A DNA stretch of 64,000 bases from Penelope pileata (Eukaryota; Chordata; Aves; Galliformes; Cracidae). The stretch spans positions 558,001 through 622,000 of the forward strand of contig WBMW01000581.1 in NCBI GenBank assembly GCA_013396635.1, read 5' to 3'. The position numbers and the translations under genes are program-made. Within the stretch, counting starts at the first letter, position 1; each line of letters begins with the position of its first letter. The notes beneath the pieces are model-generated. The model did not search any database and was not told the DNA's origin. It was given only the letters and a program-made list of their open reading frames with translations. Shown here piece by piece: positions 25,301 through 32,360 of the stretch.

Positions 25301-26014
25301 CTCCAACCCTAGTATAGATTCAAGCCAGCCAATTCCATTCATGCCATTACAATTTTACCTCCATTAAAAAAAAAAACACACACAATACTCTATAACTGAC
25401 AGCTTTTGTTTTTGTTTATTTTTTTAAAAAAAGAGGAACTGCATCTGCAAATGACAGCGACTAATAGCTAGTTCTGCCAAAGAGGTTGCATTTTCCCTTA
25501 GGCGGTGGCTGCTTTGGGGAAGCCTTCAGCTCAGCCGTTACCTAGCCAGGCACCGTATGCTAACACCTCTCCGTCAGCTTCCAGGCCCCTGCTGCTCGGG
25601 TGAAAGCCTGATCTGTCAGACGCACGCGAAACGGAGCACCGAAGCGCTGGGAAACGCAAGTTGGCGCCCAGCTCAGAAGAGGCCCTCTCTCTCGCCAGCC
25701 CTTCATGAATCACCCCTCTGTCCTCTCCTGGAAGAGCCAGAGGCCCCACAAGCGGCTGCAACATGGGAAGCACCGGTACTAGCGAGACAAGGGCGTGCAC
25801 CCCGTAACAAGGCGAGAGGGGGCCGGGGCCGCTCGCAGCCCGCACCGAGGCCTGGCAGAAGCCCTCCCGCTGCCCCGGGCCGGCCGCAGGCAGCTCGGCT
25901 CCCCGCGGACCCTCCCCGCCCCGTCAGCTCTCCTCTTCCCCGCCCCAGGCCCTGAGGGCCCCTTCCAAAGCCGCCGGCTGGGGGCCGGGCCCCCACCTCA
26001 GTGAAGGGATCCAT
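1269..26014 (-). CDS. ANLN: ANLN, anillin, actin-binding cytokinesis scaffold (22 coding exons, 3' end outside window)
   Basis: Anillin links actin, myosin II, septins, RhoA and the membrane at the contractile ring and midbody. Coding exons, in transcript order: 25997-26014, 21382-21535, 20754-21038, 20017-20363, 19078-19300, 18094-18287, 17850-17957, 17252-17372, 16422-16538, 15667-15893, 14956-15107, 14490-14637, 13725-13860, 13196-13378, 11242-11368, 10324-10372, 10188-10244, 8744-8782, 8364-8385, 7322-7434, 2879-2965, 1269-1376. All junctions are GT/AG and phases agree, giving 1,005 codons without a stop. Recognisable blocks are the N-terminus (MDPFTEKLLERTRARREN), VKTRMQKLAEQRR, GRRGRLANLAAT, GIKPFLERFGERCQEHS, EMSVDD..NSSKVIN, DAYRSQRFKET, ..[16 protein letters not shown] and the start of the PH domain (FEDVSGFGAWHRRWCVLSG). 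Human anillin has about 1,124 residues, so roughly 100 C-terminal residues lie left of position 1. Identity is very secure; splice sites were placed by eye. Confidence 0.97.
1377..7321 (-). other. ANLN introns 21 and 20 (around exon 21)
   Basis: Apart from exon 21 (2879-2965) this is AT-rich intron without recognised exons. It has simple sequence only: a T/TTTTA-type tract near 2020-2052, A runs near 2101 and 2281, and a short CA/TA tract near 7185-7210. Short open frames here have no recognisable similarity. Confidence 0.7.
2879..2965 (-). CDS. ANLN: ANLN coding exon 21 (residues 941-969)
   Basis: Encodes VPFLSPLEGHIYLKLKCQVD then SSVEEKGFL, linking the anillin homology domain to the PH domain. 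Exactly 29 codons, phase 0 on both sides; donor GTAAAG. Confidence 0.96.
7322..7434 (-). CDS. ANLN: ANLN coding exon 20 (residues 903-940)
   Basis: Encodes AMASPGGPNAVRTTNFILVG, then SHKLSLSSVGHAKFALDK, matching human MASPGGLSAVRTSNFALVG. The acceptor is CTCCACAG and the donor GTAATG. Phase 1 in, 0 out. A 4.4-kb intron follows. Confidence 0.95.
8364..8385 (-). CDS. ANLN: ANLN microexon 19, 22 nt (residues 896-902)
   Basis: Encodes KSTLLTP plus one base of the next codon. It sits where human has KSNIHSS. The flanks are a TTTCTAG acceptor and a GTAAGC donor. Without it the reading frame into exon 20 (MASPGGPNAVRT) would shift, because 22 is not divisible by three and exon 20 needs phase 1. Confidence 0.85.
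8744..8782 (-). CDS. ANLN: ANLN coding exon 18, 39 nt (residues 883-895)
   Basis: Encodes VITPKRLLTSITS, matching human AITPKRLLTSITT. The acceptor is TTTTGCAG and the donor GTAAGT; phase 0 in and out. Confidence 0.92.
10188..10244 (-). CDS. ANLN: ANLN coding exon 17, 57 nt (residues 864-882)
   Basis: Encodes VQRKEATSTDKRKKANKSK, a basic loop equivalent to human VQKKDPSGLDKKKKTSKSK. Phase 0 on both sides. It inserts a Lys/Arg-rich surface between strands of the anillin homology domain. Confidence 0.93.
10324..10372 (-). CDS. ANLN: ANLN coding exon 16, 49 nt (residues 847-863)
   Basis: A short exon encoding HDVSNDFEINIEVYSL, identical in pattern to human QDVSNDFEINIEVYSL. Too short to stand out alone; accepted because phase (2 in, 0 out) and homology both agree. 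Confidence 0.93.
11242..11368 (-). CDS. ANLN: ANLN coding exon 15 (residues 805-846)
   Basis: Encodes EAANYYYVIILRSGAENMVA and TPLAST..SLNGDALAFTTTFT, part of the C2-like fold. The acceptor is TTTACAG and the donor GTAAGT; the split codon in phase 2 yields Met before HDVSNDFEI. Confidence 0.95.
11369..13195 (-). other. ANLN intron 14
   Basis: A 1.8-kb intron between exons 14 and 15. Nothing recognised. Open frames on both strands are unconserved shadows. Confidence 0.65.
13196..13378 (-). CDS. ANLN: ANLN coding exon 14 (residues 744-804)
   Basis: Encodes EKRTALLEELNKLKSEGP, then SRGSVSISEMRLPLKADFVC and ends VQKP. It runs from the coiled coil into the C2-like part of the anillin homology domain. 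Phase 1 in and out. Confidence 0.95.
13725..13860 (-). CDS. ANLN: ANLN coding exon 13 (residues 699-743)
   Basis: Encodes [20 protein letters not shown], then CFDEEHGKGSQEEAEAERLL, the coiled-coil core of the anillin homology domain. The donor is placed at GTACGT, so the split codon plus exon 14 gives ATEKRTALLEELN, matching human ATGKRTLLIDELN. Confidence 0.95.
14490..14637 (-). CDS. ANLN: ANLN coding exon 12 (residues 649-698)
   Basis: Encodes VDAYRSQRFKETDRPSIKQ and VIVRKEDVSSKLE through VNIKKKMQ. This is the start of the anillin homology domain, where RhoA binding maps in human anillin. Nearly identical to mammals. Confidence 0.96.
14956..15107 (-). CDS. ANLN: ANLN coding exon 11 (residues 599-648)
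   Basis: Ends with KFQRTKVPRAESGDS and EDRNLPY, corresponding to human KFQRTRVPRAESGDS. The first half is variable. Phase 0 in, 2 out; the split codon makes the Ser before VDAYRSQRFKE. Confidence 0.93.
15667..15893 (-). CDS. ANLN: ANLN coding exon 10 (residues 523-598)
   Basis: Encodes EVEMSVDDEMNSSKVINEIF, an acidic stretch (ESDEDEQEE) and LNISSMSLLTPL. All match mammalian anillin immediately before the anillin homology region. Ends in phase 0. Confidence 0.95.
16422..16538 (-). CDS. ANLN: ANLN coding exon 9 (residues 484-522)
   Basis: Encodes a Lys-rich linker with SSPLKVTQLKSPVKVM, resembling the mammalian KSSPLKITLF region. The donor is GTTGGT, a weaker match to consensus than its neighbours. 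Phase 1 in and out; the frame joins to DEVCEVEMSVDD in exon 10. Confidence 0.85.
17252..17372 (-). CDS. ANLN: ANLN coding exon 8 (residues 444-483)
   Basis: Encodes a Ser/Ala/Gly-rich linker (DSLSQDSPKHSPSS, then an alanine run). It is poorly conserved, so support comes from a clean CAG acceptor, a GTGAGA donor and correct phase on both sides (0 in, 1 out). Confidence 0.8.
17850..17957 (-). CDS. ANLN: ANLN coding exon 7 (residues 408-443)
   Basis: Encodes EREREL, then ACIRGRFDRGNLWSAER, the conserved LACLRGRFDKGNIWSAEK block of human anillin, which is in the actin-binding region. Exactly 36 codons, phase 0 in and out. Confidence 0.95.
18094..18287 (-). CDS. ANLN: ANLN coding exon 6 (residues 343-407)
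   Basis: Encodes GGSGIKPFLERFGERCQEHS, then a cluster of SP/TP sites (RSPATNTPGYRTPIVTPNT) and a Gln/Leu-rich helix ending LALQLKQ. The SP/TP cluster fits a mitotic-kinase substrate; that role is inferred. Ends in phase 0. Confidence 0.95.
19078..19300 (-). CDS. ANLN: ANLN coding exon 5 (residues 269-342)
   Basis: Begins DPNNFITQSSS and ends EPKDKPTTPG, matching the SKDKSTTPGG junction of mammals. It is a low-complexity, Ser/Thr/Gln-rich linker that is the most variable part of the protein. Ends in phase 1. Confidence 0.9.
20017..20363 (-). CDS. ANLN: ANLN coding exon 4 (residues 153-268)
   Basis: Contains TPIGRRGRLANLAATIGSWE and the Ser-rich SGASARINSSSVKQEA block, nearly identical to human. 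This lies in the N-terminal myosin/actin-binding half of the protein. The exon ends in phase 0 at a GTGAGT donor. Confidence 0.96.
20754..21038 (-). CDS. ANLN: ANLN coding exon 3 (residues 58-152)
   Basis: Contains STKPSPSKRLCSDN near the start and VKTRMQKLAEQRRCWDSE at the end, both strongly conserved with mammals. The middle is Ser/Pro/Thr rich and poorly conserved, as expected. Phase 1 in and out. This region leads into the myosin-binding part of anillin. Confidence 0.95.
21382..21535 (-). CDS. ANLN: ANLN coding exon 2 (residues 7-57)
   Basis: Encodes KLLERTRARRENLQKKMAER and a basic stretch with TKRVREPLLE. In mammals this N-terminal part binds formin and carries basic nuclear-import signals. 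The acceptor is TTATTCAG and the donor GTATCC, leaving phase 1. Confidence 0.94.
21536..25996 (-). other. ANLN intron 1
   Basis: A 4.5-kb first intron. It holds no exon I can support. The right end (about 25,600-25,996) is GC rich and belongs to the promoter CpG island. An A/CA tract lies near 25,367-25,384 and T/A runs near 25,416-25,432. Confidence 0.7.
25997..26014 (-). CDS. ANLN: ANLN coding exon 1 (residues 1-6)
   Basis: The exon encodes MDPFTE and ends at a GTGGGG donor in phase 0. The ATG has G at -3 and G at +4. It is followed by a 4.5-kb intron. The 5' UTR runs rightwards into the CpG island. The remaining N-terminal residues (KLLERTRARR) open exon 2, as in other vertebrate anillins. 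Confidence 0.93.
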
Positions 26015-26091
26015 CGCTGCCGTGGCCGCGGCTGCCGCTCCCTCGCGTCGCCCCGAGAATGGCAAAACCACCACCCCAACCGCTCAGCGGA

Positions 26092-26097
26092 TTTGAA
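26092..26097. promoter_or_regulatory. CHR-like TTTGAA element
   Basis: TTTGAA occurs on the plus strand (TTCAAA in the ANLN direction), about 80 bp upstream of the ATG, with a GC-rich CAGCGG to one side. CHR elements recruit MuvB/DREAM at late cell-cycle genes, a class that includes anillin. A six-base motif is weak evidence on its own. Confidence 0.35.
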
Positions 26098-26114
26098 TTT
26101 CAGCGCCGCCCCAC

Positions 26115-26126
26115 TGCGCATGCGCC
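26115..26126. promoter_or_regulatory. NRF1-type site TGCGCATGCGCC
   Basis: A near-perfect palindromic NRF1 consensus (TGCGCATGCGCA class) about 100 bp upstream of the ANLN ATG. NRF1 sites are common in CpG-island promoters of growth genes. Binding is inferred from the motif only. Confidence 0.65.
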
Positions 26127-26130
26127 ATGG

Positions 26131-26140
26131 ACACGTCACG
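26131..26140. promoter_or_regulatory. CRE/ATF-like half site (ACACGTCACG)
   Basis: The opposite strand reads CGTGACGTGT and contains TGACGT. It lies next to the NRF1 site in the ANLN upstream region. Function is inferred. Confidence 0.4.
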
Positions 26141-26192
26141 CCCTGGCCGTCCAGGGAGAGCGAGAGGGGGCGGAGATTGACACAAGCGCCAT

Positions 26193-26197
26193 CCAAT
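26193..26197 (+). promoter_or_regulatory. CCAAT box
   Basis: CCAAT within CCATCCAATCCGG, about 180 bp upstream of the ANLN ATG. NF-Y works in either orientation and commonly partners CHR elements, here about 95 bp away, which is longer than the usual spacing. Confidence 0.4.
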
Positions 26198-26329
26198 CCG
26201 GCAGCGGCCTGCCCGGCTCTCCCGGCCGCTGACGGGCAGCTGCGGGGGTGGTTGGCCCGGCCGCCTCTGGGCCCTGCCCGGATCCCATTTCGCTGCGTGG
26301 TTCTCCTGGCCGTCCTAGGGGAAGGAAAT

Positions 26330-28840
26330 CTGTATTTCTTTGACAGAAAACGCAGGGCTTTGCCTCCCTTGCAGGCAGGTAGAGCAGCACTCCTGGATGG
26401 GCCGCACATCTCACTGCGGTTGCTCAGTGCCCCCACCACTTGCCCTGAGGCGTTGTTCGTCTGCTGCTGTTGGCAAGAAAACATGGTTTTAATATTGCTG
26501 AGTGAACGGAGAAGTCTTCTGTACTGGTGCAGTTATAAAGGTCACAGTTCCTTCTCATGTCTCAGACACTTCTCGCATGACAGCCGTTGTGTCTGCCTGG
26601 TCTCGCTGAAGCCAAGCCAACAGCTCACCCTCCCGCTGGCCTCCTCGATGCTGTATCGATGCTCTCTTGATGATGCTGCTGTTAGGAGCTCATCTGGTGC
26701 TCAGACCCGGCCCTTGCTGCCTTGGCACCACCCCACTGATCCTTCCTGTGCATTAAATACCACCTCAAATACAGCTTGGTTTTTGTCTCCTGTGTCTCTC
26801 CCAGAAGGCTGCTATAGGCATGACCAAAATTAATCTTATTTCCAGCCTAATCATTACATATTTGCACTCCTTTATACCTTTTTACTCGTTCATTACCTTG
26901 CCCTTCCCCCCTAGTGTTGCGCTTCTGGCCTCTTGGATAACTATAGCCAGCAGTCATTTCCTCTTCCAGCCTTTGTCTGGCTGAACCACGCTCTTTTAAC
27001 TGTTACTCATTATAAAATCTCTCCAGTGCCTTATTTGCAAACAGCATGGCATCTACAGGCAGCAGAATTTAAAAACACGATATTGAGTAATCTGAAGAAA
27101 TCTTCGCAATGAGACACCCTGGCCAGCAGAAGCCCTCACAGTGCTCTCAGATGCGTATGGGCTGGAGCAGCCCAGGGTCTGGGCTCAGAACTTTCTCGTG
27201 TGCTGGGCTGCACGTTGAGACCTACCAGATGAAACCCATCATGAGACTCATCCGTAATCTCTGAGCCAGCCTTTACAGTGATAAGAAGTTACAGGCTTCA
27301 TTTCCTTCGAGAGAAACTGGGTGAAGCAATCACTGGGAAACAATAGAAGCATTCCTTTAATGGAGCAGTAGAAAATCAATGCAGGCAAATGCCAGATGAA
27401 AAACTAGGCAATATGGAGTTCAGTGCTGTGAATTGAAAATTAAAAGAGAGAATTACCATTAAGTCATTTCTCTTTCCTGCCATCCAAAAAGAAGAAAAGT
27501 CATGCACAATTTGAGCCCCCCCCTTTTTTTTTTTTTTTACATAACAGAGTTACTGCAATTTAAACATGGATTTCTGCTTCACATGGGGATCTATGAGATG
27601 CATATAGAGCAGCTCTAACCGCCTTTGGTGCATTTCCAAACGTGTCTCCATCCATTGCTGTCATTGCTGTAATGGCAGGGCAGAGTGCTGATGCTCTGCC
27701 TCAGGGCCTTATCCACCCAGCCAAAGTAGCGTGAGCTGCACTGTCAGTGTACAGAACAATCTCATCTGCTATGTAGTACTAAGGAAAAAGGAAATAGGCA
27801 TGTTTTATTCTGTAAAAGAAATTTCCCATAAAAGTTGTTTCTGCAAAGTTTATTCTGCAAAATAAAATTAAGATTCTTAGGAGTGTATACATGCTTCCAA
27901 GGTCAATGCAACGTGCATGTGATAAATTTCCTTTCCTTTTGGTCTCCACAGAGCTAATGATTACTGCATTATTTTGATCCAGACTCAGTGGGGCCCTGCT
28001 AGAAATAAAAAAGAACGGTAACTTCCTCAGCTTCTCAGGGGGTTACATCTGTCCTCCAGAAGAGCAAGGGACAGTAAATATAATATCCCTGTGACACTGC
28101 AAAAAGCCCCAAAAGGTCGATCTTTCTCAGGACTGGTGCTGCAGAGTGGCTGTGAGGTTCGTTGTCTGCAGAATGGTAGGGGACAAAGCCTGTCGTGATG
28201 ACGAATTTTTTTTCCTAAGAATTTAATAGAACCATTGGCAAGTTGTGGAGAGAAAAAAATCAACTGATATTTTGCAATCTGAAGGCATAAAAAAGAGGGA
28301 GAAAAAGAAAGGAATGCCATGTTGAAACCAGCAGGAGAACAGGCCAAAAAGCTTTATATTTTATGCCAGCCTTCTGCATTCAAAAACTATGAATCACACT
28401 CTTCAGTGTCTCCTCACCCACGTGATGTGGTTTAAGATTTCTTCTTGCTGGGGTTAAGCTAATGAAGAATAATCCCTTCTGTAACAATAAATAACACAAT
28501 GCAAAGCGCTTGTGGAACGTTTTTTGCTGACTTGCAATTTTCATGGGAATTGAGGGCATGGGCACATAAGCCAGTCATTTGTCTTTTAACACAACAAGAA
28601 AACATTTTTACTTTCCCCTCTTTTCCTTCAATTTTTTTAAAGCATACTGACTGTTTCCAGGGGTGTTTTTTCTGTCAGAGGGTTGTAGATGTTTTTTGTA
28701 GCACTTTTTGCTATACATTTTAACTAACAAGGAGAACACTAGCCAAAGATTTTGTAGGTCTGGCTTCCTTACAACACCAATACAATCACAAATGTAAAAT
28801 AACGAAGACAAAATTGTGCTCTCTGATCCCATTAAACATC
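26330..28840. other. Intergenic, no gene recognised
   Basis: A plus-strand open frame of 246 codons begins in the CpG island (26,093) but has no recognisable domains and looks like a composition artefact. The rest is ordinary non-repetitive DNA with a C/T homopolymer tract near 27,516-27,538. Confidence 0.6.
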
Positions 28841-29200
28841 ACAGATTCTCAGAATGGCTGAGGTGGGCAGGGCCCTCTGGGTCCATCTGCTCTAGCAGGG
28901 ACACCCAGAGCACAGGGCTCAGGCCCACATCCAGGCAGCTTTTGAAAATCTCCAAGGAGGAGACTCCAGAGCCTCTGGGCAACCTGTGCCAGTGCTCCAG
29001 CACCTGCACAGCACAGAAGTGCTGCCTGGTGTTCAGAGGGAACCTCCTGTGCTCCTGTTTGTGCCCATTGCCTCTTGTCCTGGCACTGGGCATCACCAGA
29101 AAGGGCCTGGCTCCATCCTCTTTGCAGCCTCCGTTCAGGAGGACACAGTCTCTGTTTCCCCAAGCCTCCTCTTCTCCAGGCTGCACATTCCCACCTCTCT
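28841..29200 (-). mobile_element. CR1 LINE fragment, reverse orientation
   Basis: The stretch reads as the 3' part of a chicken CR1 on the minus strand: AGAATGGCTGAGGTGGGCAGG at its left end, then CTCCAAGGAGGAGACTCC, CTGGGCAACCTGTGCCAGTG and CTTCTCCAGGCTGCACATTCC. CR1 copies are usually 5'-truncated, as here. No intact reverse transcriptase. Confidence 0.88.
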
Positions 29201-29415
29201 AAGAAGAGGTGCTTCTTGTTAAATATCCCAGTGTGCCAGGATGTTTGGCCTGGGAAATGGTGATTTCCCCCACAGACAACAAGTAGAAGAGTTGGTCCAT
29301 AGTACGGCAAAACACACCAGTCTATTGCAAGTACTAAATAATCACAAAAATTTGTGATGGCCAGCACTTAGGATCTGTTCTTTGTGACTATACTGCTTTT
29401 GTCAGCCCTGATAAT

Positions 29416-29436
29416 GCCTCTGATAATGTCAGAGGC
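29416..29436. repeat. Perfect 8-bp inverted repeat (hairpin)
   Basis: GCCTCTGA and TCAGAGGC are separated by TAATG. It lies in an intergenic stretch with no neighbouring gene end, so it is probably incidental. Confidence 0.7.
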
Positions 29437-30573
29437 AACTTAGGCTAGCATTATCCAGGAAAGGAATATATTTCTGTCAGGAATGACACAGGTTTGGTGA
29501 GTAAGTAACCCCCATGCAGCTGCAGGCGTGATGTGGATTTAAATTAGCAGTGCCCAGAGCATATGTCTGTCTTCTAGTAGCCCTAGGAAGAGATTCATTC
29601 TCAACTCAACCAGACTAAGAGAACGTGAGATCACATCACCATTACAGCGTAACTTTCAGATGGGACTGTGCGTTACCATACCAAAAGGCCTCATTCATTC
29701 ATCTGTCTTGGTAACTGTAGCAGGAGGAAAAGTCCCTTAAACTGGACATTTGCTGGGGGAAAATATGGTAGCTTTTCAGAATGTATGGAATGAATTTCAA
29801 ACAGTGTGAATTTTATTTATTCCCTCACTTGTCCTTTGCAAAATATGGGGTGTTCTCAAGAGAACACTGAATTACAGAAAACAAATATATTAGATGTTGG
29901 AGAAGCACACTCTCATTTATATTCCAGACTAAATTACCATTTCATGATGTTGATGGATTAGCATTACAATTCTTAGAGATCAAATGCACCATCTCATACT
30001 CAAAGAAACTGAGGGAAAATCAGAAATATAAGCTGGAGGGACAAGCAAAAAGATTATGGGGAGTAAAGAAAAAAAAAAGAGAGAAGACAGAATGGAGAAT
30101 ATCAAATAGCAAGGGAAAATAACAAAGAAAACAGGAGGAAAAGACAAGAAAAATTCATTAAAATGGAAGAACCAGTGAAATAAGGAATGAGACAAAACTC
30201 GTATTTCAGTAACAACAGGAAACACTTGTCAAGTGGACTCAGTTTCAGAAAAAAAAAAAACAACTGGTTTGTTGAATTCTGCATTTTTACAAGTTTGTGG
30301 GAGTTAAATATTTCTCTGTCTTGCACTCTGAAAAGATTTATTATGTTCACAATTTTCTTAGTATTATATTGTATAACTAACTGAAAGTTTCTCAGGGGCT
30401 TTCGTTTAGGTCTCCTGACTTAGATTTACACAAAAGAAGGGGAATTACAAAGACTTCATTCTTTTGTGTCTCATTTACAAAATACCTTCTTTCTGTATCC
30501 ATATAGCACAGCCGTAGCATTTGCTGACATAAAAATTCTGAAATGGAGCAAAGGGCCTGAGAGTTTTTAAGTG

Positions 30574-30607
30574 CCATTATGTTAATTTAGACCATTATGT
30601 TAATTTA
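30574..30607. repeat. Tandem duplication, 18-bp unit
   Basis: CCATTATGTTAATTTA occurs at 30,574-30,589 and again at 30,592-30,607, so the unit repeats with an 18-bp period. Probably slippage. No function apparent. Confidence 0.85.
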
Positions 30608-31895
30608 CAGTACCTGAGGCTTGCAACTCTGCAAGCCTAATGCAAACAGAATAATTGCAATATCACAGCAGCAATCTCACCAACCAAAACATTATTATTA
30701 CATTTTATAATCTTGAAAGAATGTTCTGAAAGCTGGAAAAATAGGAAATTCTTGTTGAAAAACCTTTTTTTTTTTTTTAAAGTGTTCCACCAGCTCTAGT
30801 CCCTTTTTAGACTCAGTATGCTGTAAATTTAGCAGATAATTTTCTGATCTCTCTGTTCTTGCCGACTATTTTCTTATTTTGAATGAATTTAATGAAGTGA
30901 TAAGACATAAAATATAAGTAATGCATCAGGAAGCCCAAGGAGAGTGCCTACAAAATGACCTTGACATTAAACTAAACTAAGTACTCCAAGTGTGGTGCAT
31001 AGCCCATATGCTTTGATAAACAGGGGAACATCTAAGGACATGAAATGGGTCTGAGTTCATAACTATTTTTTGCTCTTTCCATGTCATTCGCCTGAAAAAA
31101 ATCTGAGATCTTCTGTGCAGTAGTAGCACGTCAACACTAGAGGGTGTTACTTAGGATTTTACAATGAGTTTTGCTTTGGAAATCTGTTGATCATCTCTGA
31201 AATAAATAGCAGCAGCTGCTACAGGGAGAAATTCTAATGAATTTTGAACAACACAACAGAAATATAACGGTGATAATATCTTCCCTGGAGCTACTCATGA
31301 GGGACACTGGTAATATAGTCATCCCTGCTTCAGTAGAAACTACAAATATAGTTACACTGAGGCTGTGTAGAGATGAGTAAATACACATGATACCTCAGTC
31401 TGCTTTTGCTTCAAAGCTTTTTTGACAAGGAAGACATTAACTAAACGAATATGAAAATGAGATCATGGCTCCTTCTGTATGAGAGGGACAGGAGAAACAT
31501 CTGGTGGCTCCCACTCCCAGTCTTTGCCTGATCGATGCTGCTCGTGTGCCTACGCTCCTATCTCCCTACCCCTGACCCCTGGGCTTGAAGTCCTGGCACA
31601 GCCACGTGCCTGCCTCGTCACTTCCCGGCTCAATGTGGTGGCTGTCTCTGGACATGCTCTGCTCACTGTGACTGAGTGACACAGGACTGCCTCATGCCTG
31701 TCGCAGTTACTCCTGGTACCTGCCTCACACCTGACAGTGAGAAGTGGCACCCAGACATTCTCCAAAACCAGAGATGGGATGGAGGAAAATAAAGTCTGAA
31801 GACAACTTTGTCTTGGCTTGTGCTTCTCTCAAGCTTGAACACTAAATGGTTCCATCGGCTGAATGAACAGGTGCCACTTTAAAGGGATTCTTCAC

Positions 31896-32354
31896 TGTTG
31901 AGGATTTTCTCACAGAATGGCTCAGAGATAAGGGGCACAGCGCTGACAGTTTGATACAGCTGCATAACTTAGAGCAGAAGTAATAGCCTTGGGCGCTCTA
32001 TCCTTAGGAATCTTAGGACAAAGAAGCTGCTTAGCAAGTGAGCAAAACAGGATGGGAGTAGAGAAAGATGTATCTATAAGAATGAAAGGGTATTCATAAA
32101 GAAGAGTGAGACCGAGTGGGAATAGAGAAAGATGTATCTATAAGGATGATAGGGAAATTCCAACAAGGTGATGTTAACGTTAGAGCTGGTTACCAATCAT
32201 GAGCTTTGCTTTTGCAATATGTATGAGCTTCATTAACGAATGTACTTAAGCACGCACGAAAAGCTAATAAATGAAGACTTGCTGACGAAAAGATAATAAA
32301 TGGAGACTTGTTGAATGATCAATTGGCTGTCCGAGTCTCCCCTCGATCGCGACA
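31896..32354 (+). mobile_element. Solo LTR of an endogenous retrovirus, with 6-bp target-site duplication
   Basis: The element starts TGTTGAGG and ends CGCGACA, so it has TG...CA ends. It is flanked on both sides by CTTCAC (31,890-31,895 and 32,355-32,360), a perfect 6-bp target-site duplication. An AATAAA lies at about 32,265, followed by a short R/U5-like tail with GGCTGTCCGAGTCTCCCC. The plus orientation follows from the poly(A) signal. Inside U3 a block of about 37 bp (AGAGAAAGATGTATCTATAA core) occurs twice. No internal viral genes are present, so a recombination event between two LTRs probably left this one. A 6-bp duplication fits class II/alpharetrovirus-like avian elements; the family is not identified. 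Confidence 0.8.
32050..32155 (+). repeat. Direct repeat in the LTR U3 region
   Basis: Two near-identical copies of GGGA(G/A)TAGAGAAAGATGTATC...GATRGGG-type sequence lie about 65 bp apart within the solo LTR. Duplicated U3 blocks are commonly enhancer repeats in retroviral LTRs; activity here is not shown. Confidence 0.75.
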
Positions 32355-32360
32355 CTTCAC

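Larger units (their letters stand above)
25700..26320. promoter_or_regulatory. ANLN: CpG island and promoter region of ANLN
   Basis: Base composition changes from AT rich to GC/CpG rich around the ANLN start codon. Transcription to the left is implied by exon 1. Within 200 bp upstream of the ATG are an NRF1-type palindrome, a CRE half site, a CCAAT box and a CHR-like TTTGAA; no TATA box is evident. This is typical of a broad cell-cycle promoter. Such islands often fire in both directions, and a rightward transcript is possible but not shown. Confidence 0.8.
29201..31895. other. Intergenic, small repeats only
   Basis: AT-rich with A/G-rich tracts near 30,060-30,135. It contains an 8-bp perfect hairpin at 29,416-29,436 and a tandem 18-bp duplication at 30,574-30,607. 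A GC-richer block at about 31,480-31,800 ends near an AATAAA (31,789) but I could not assign it to a family. Confidence 0.55.

Noticed and set aside
26093..26833. Plus-strand open frame of 246 codons in the ANLN CpG island
   Set aside because: Starts in GC-rich promoter DNA, has no recognisable domain, and stop-free runs are expected in such composition. A non-coding divergent transcript remains possible.
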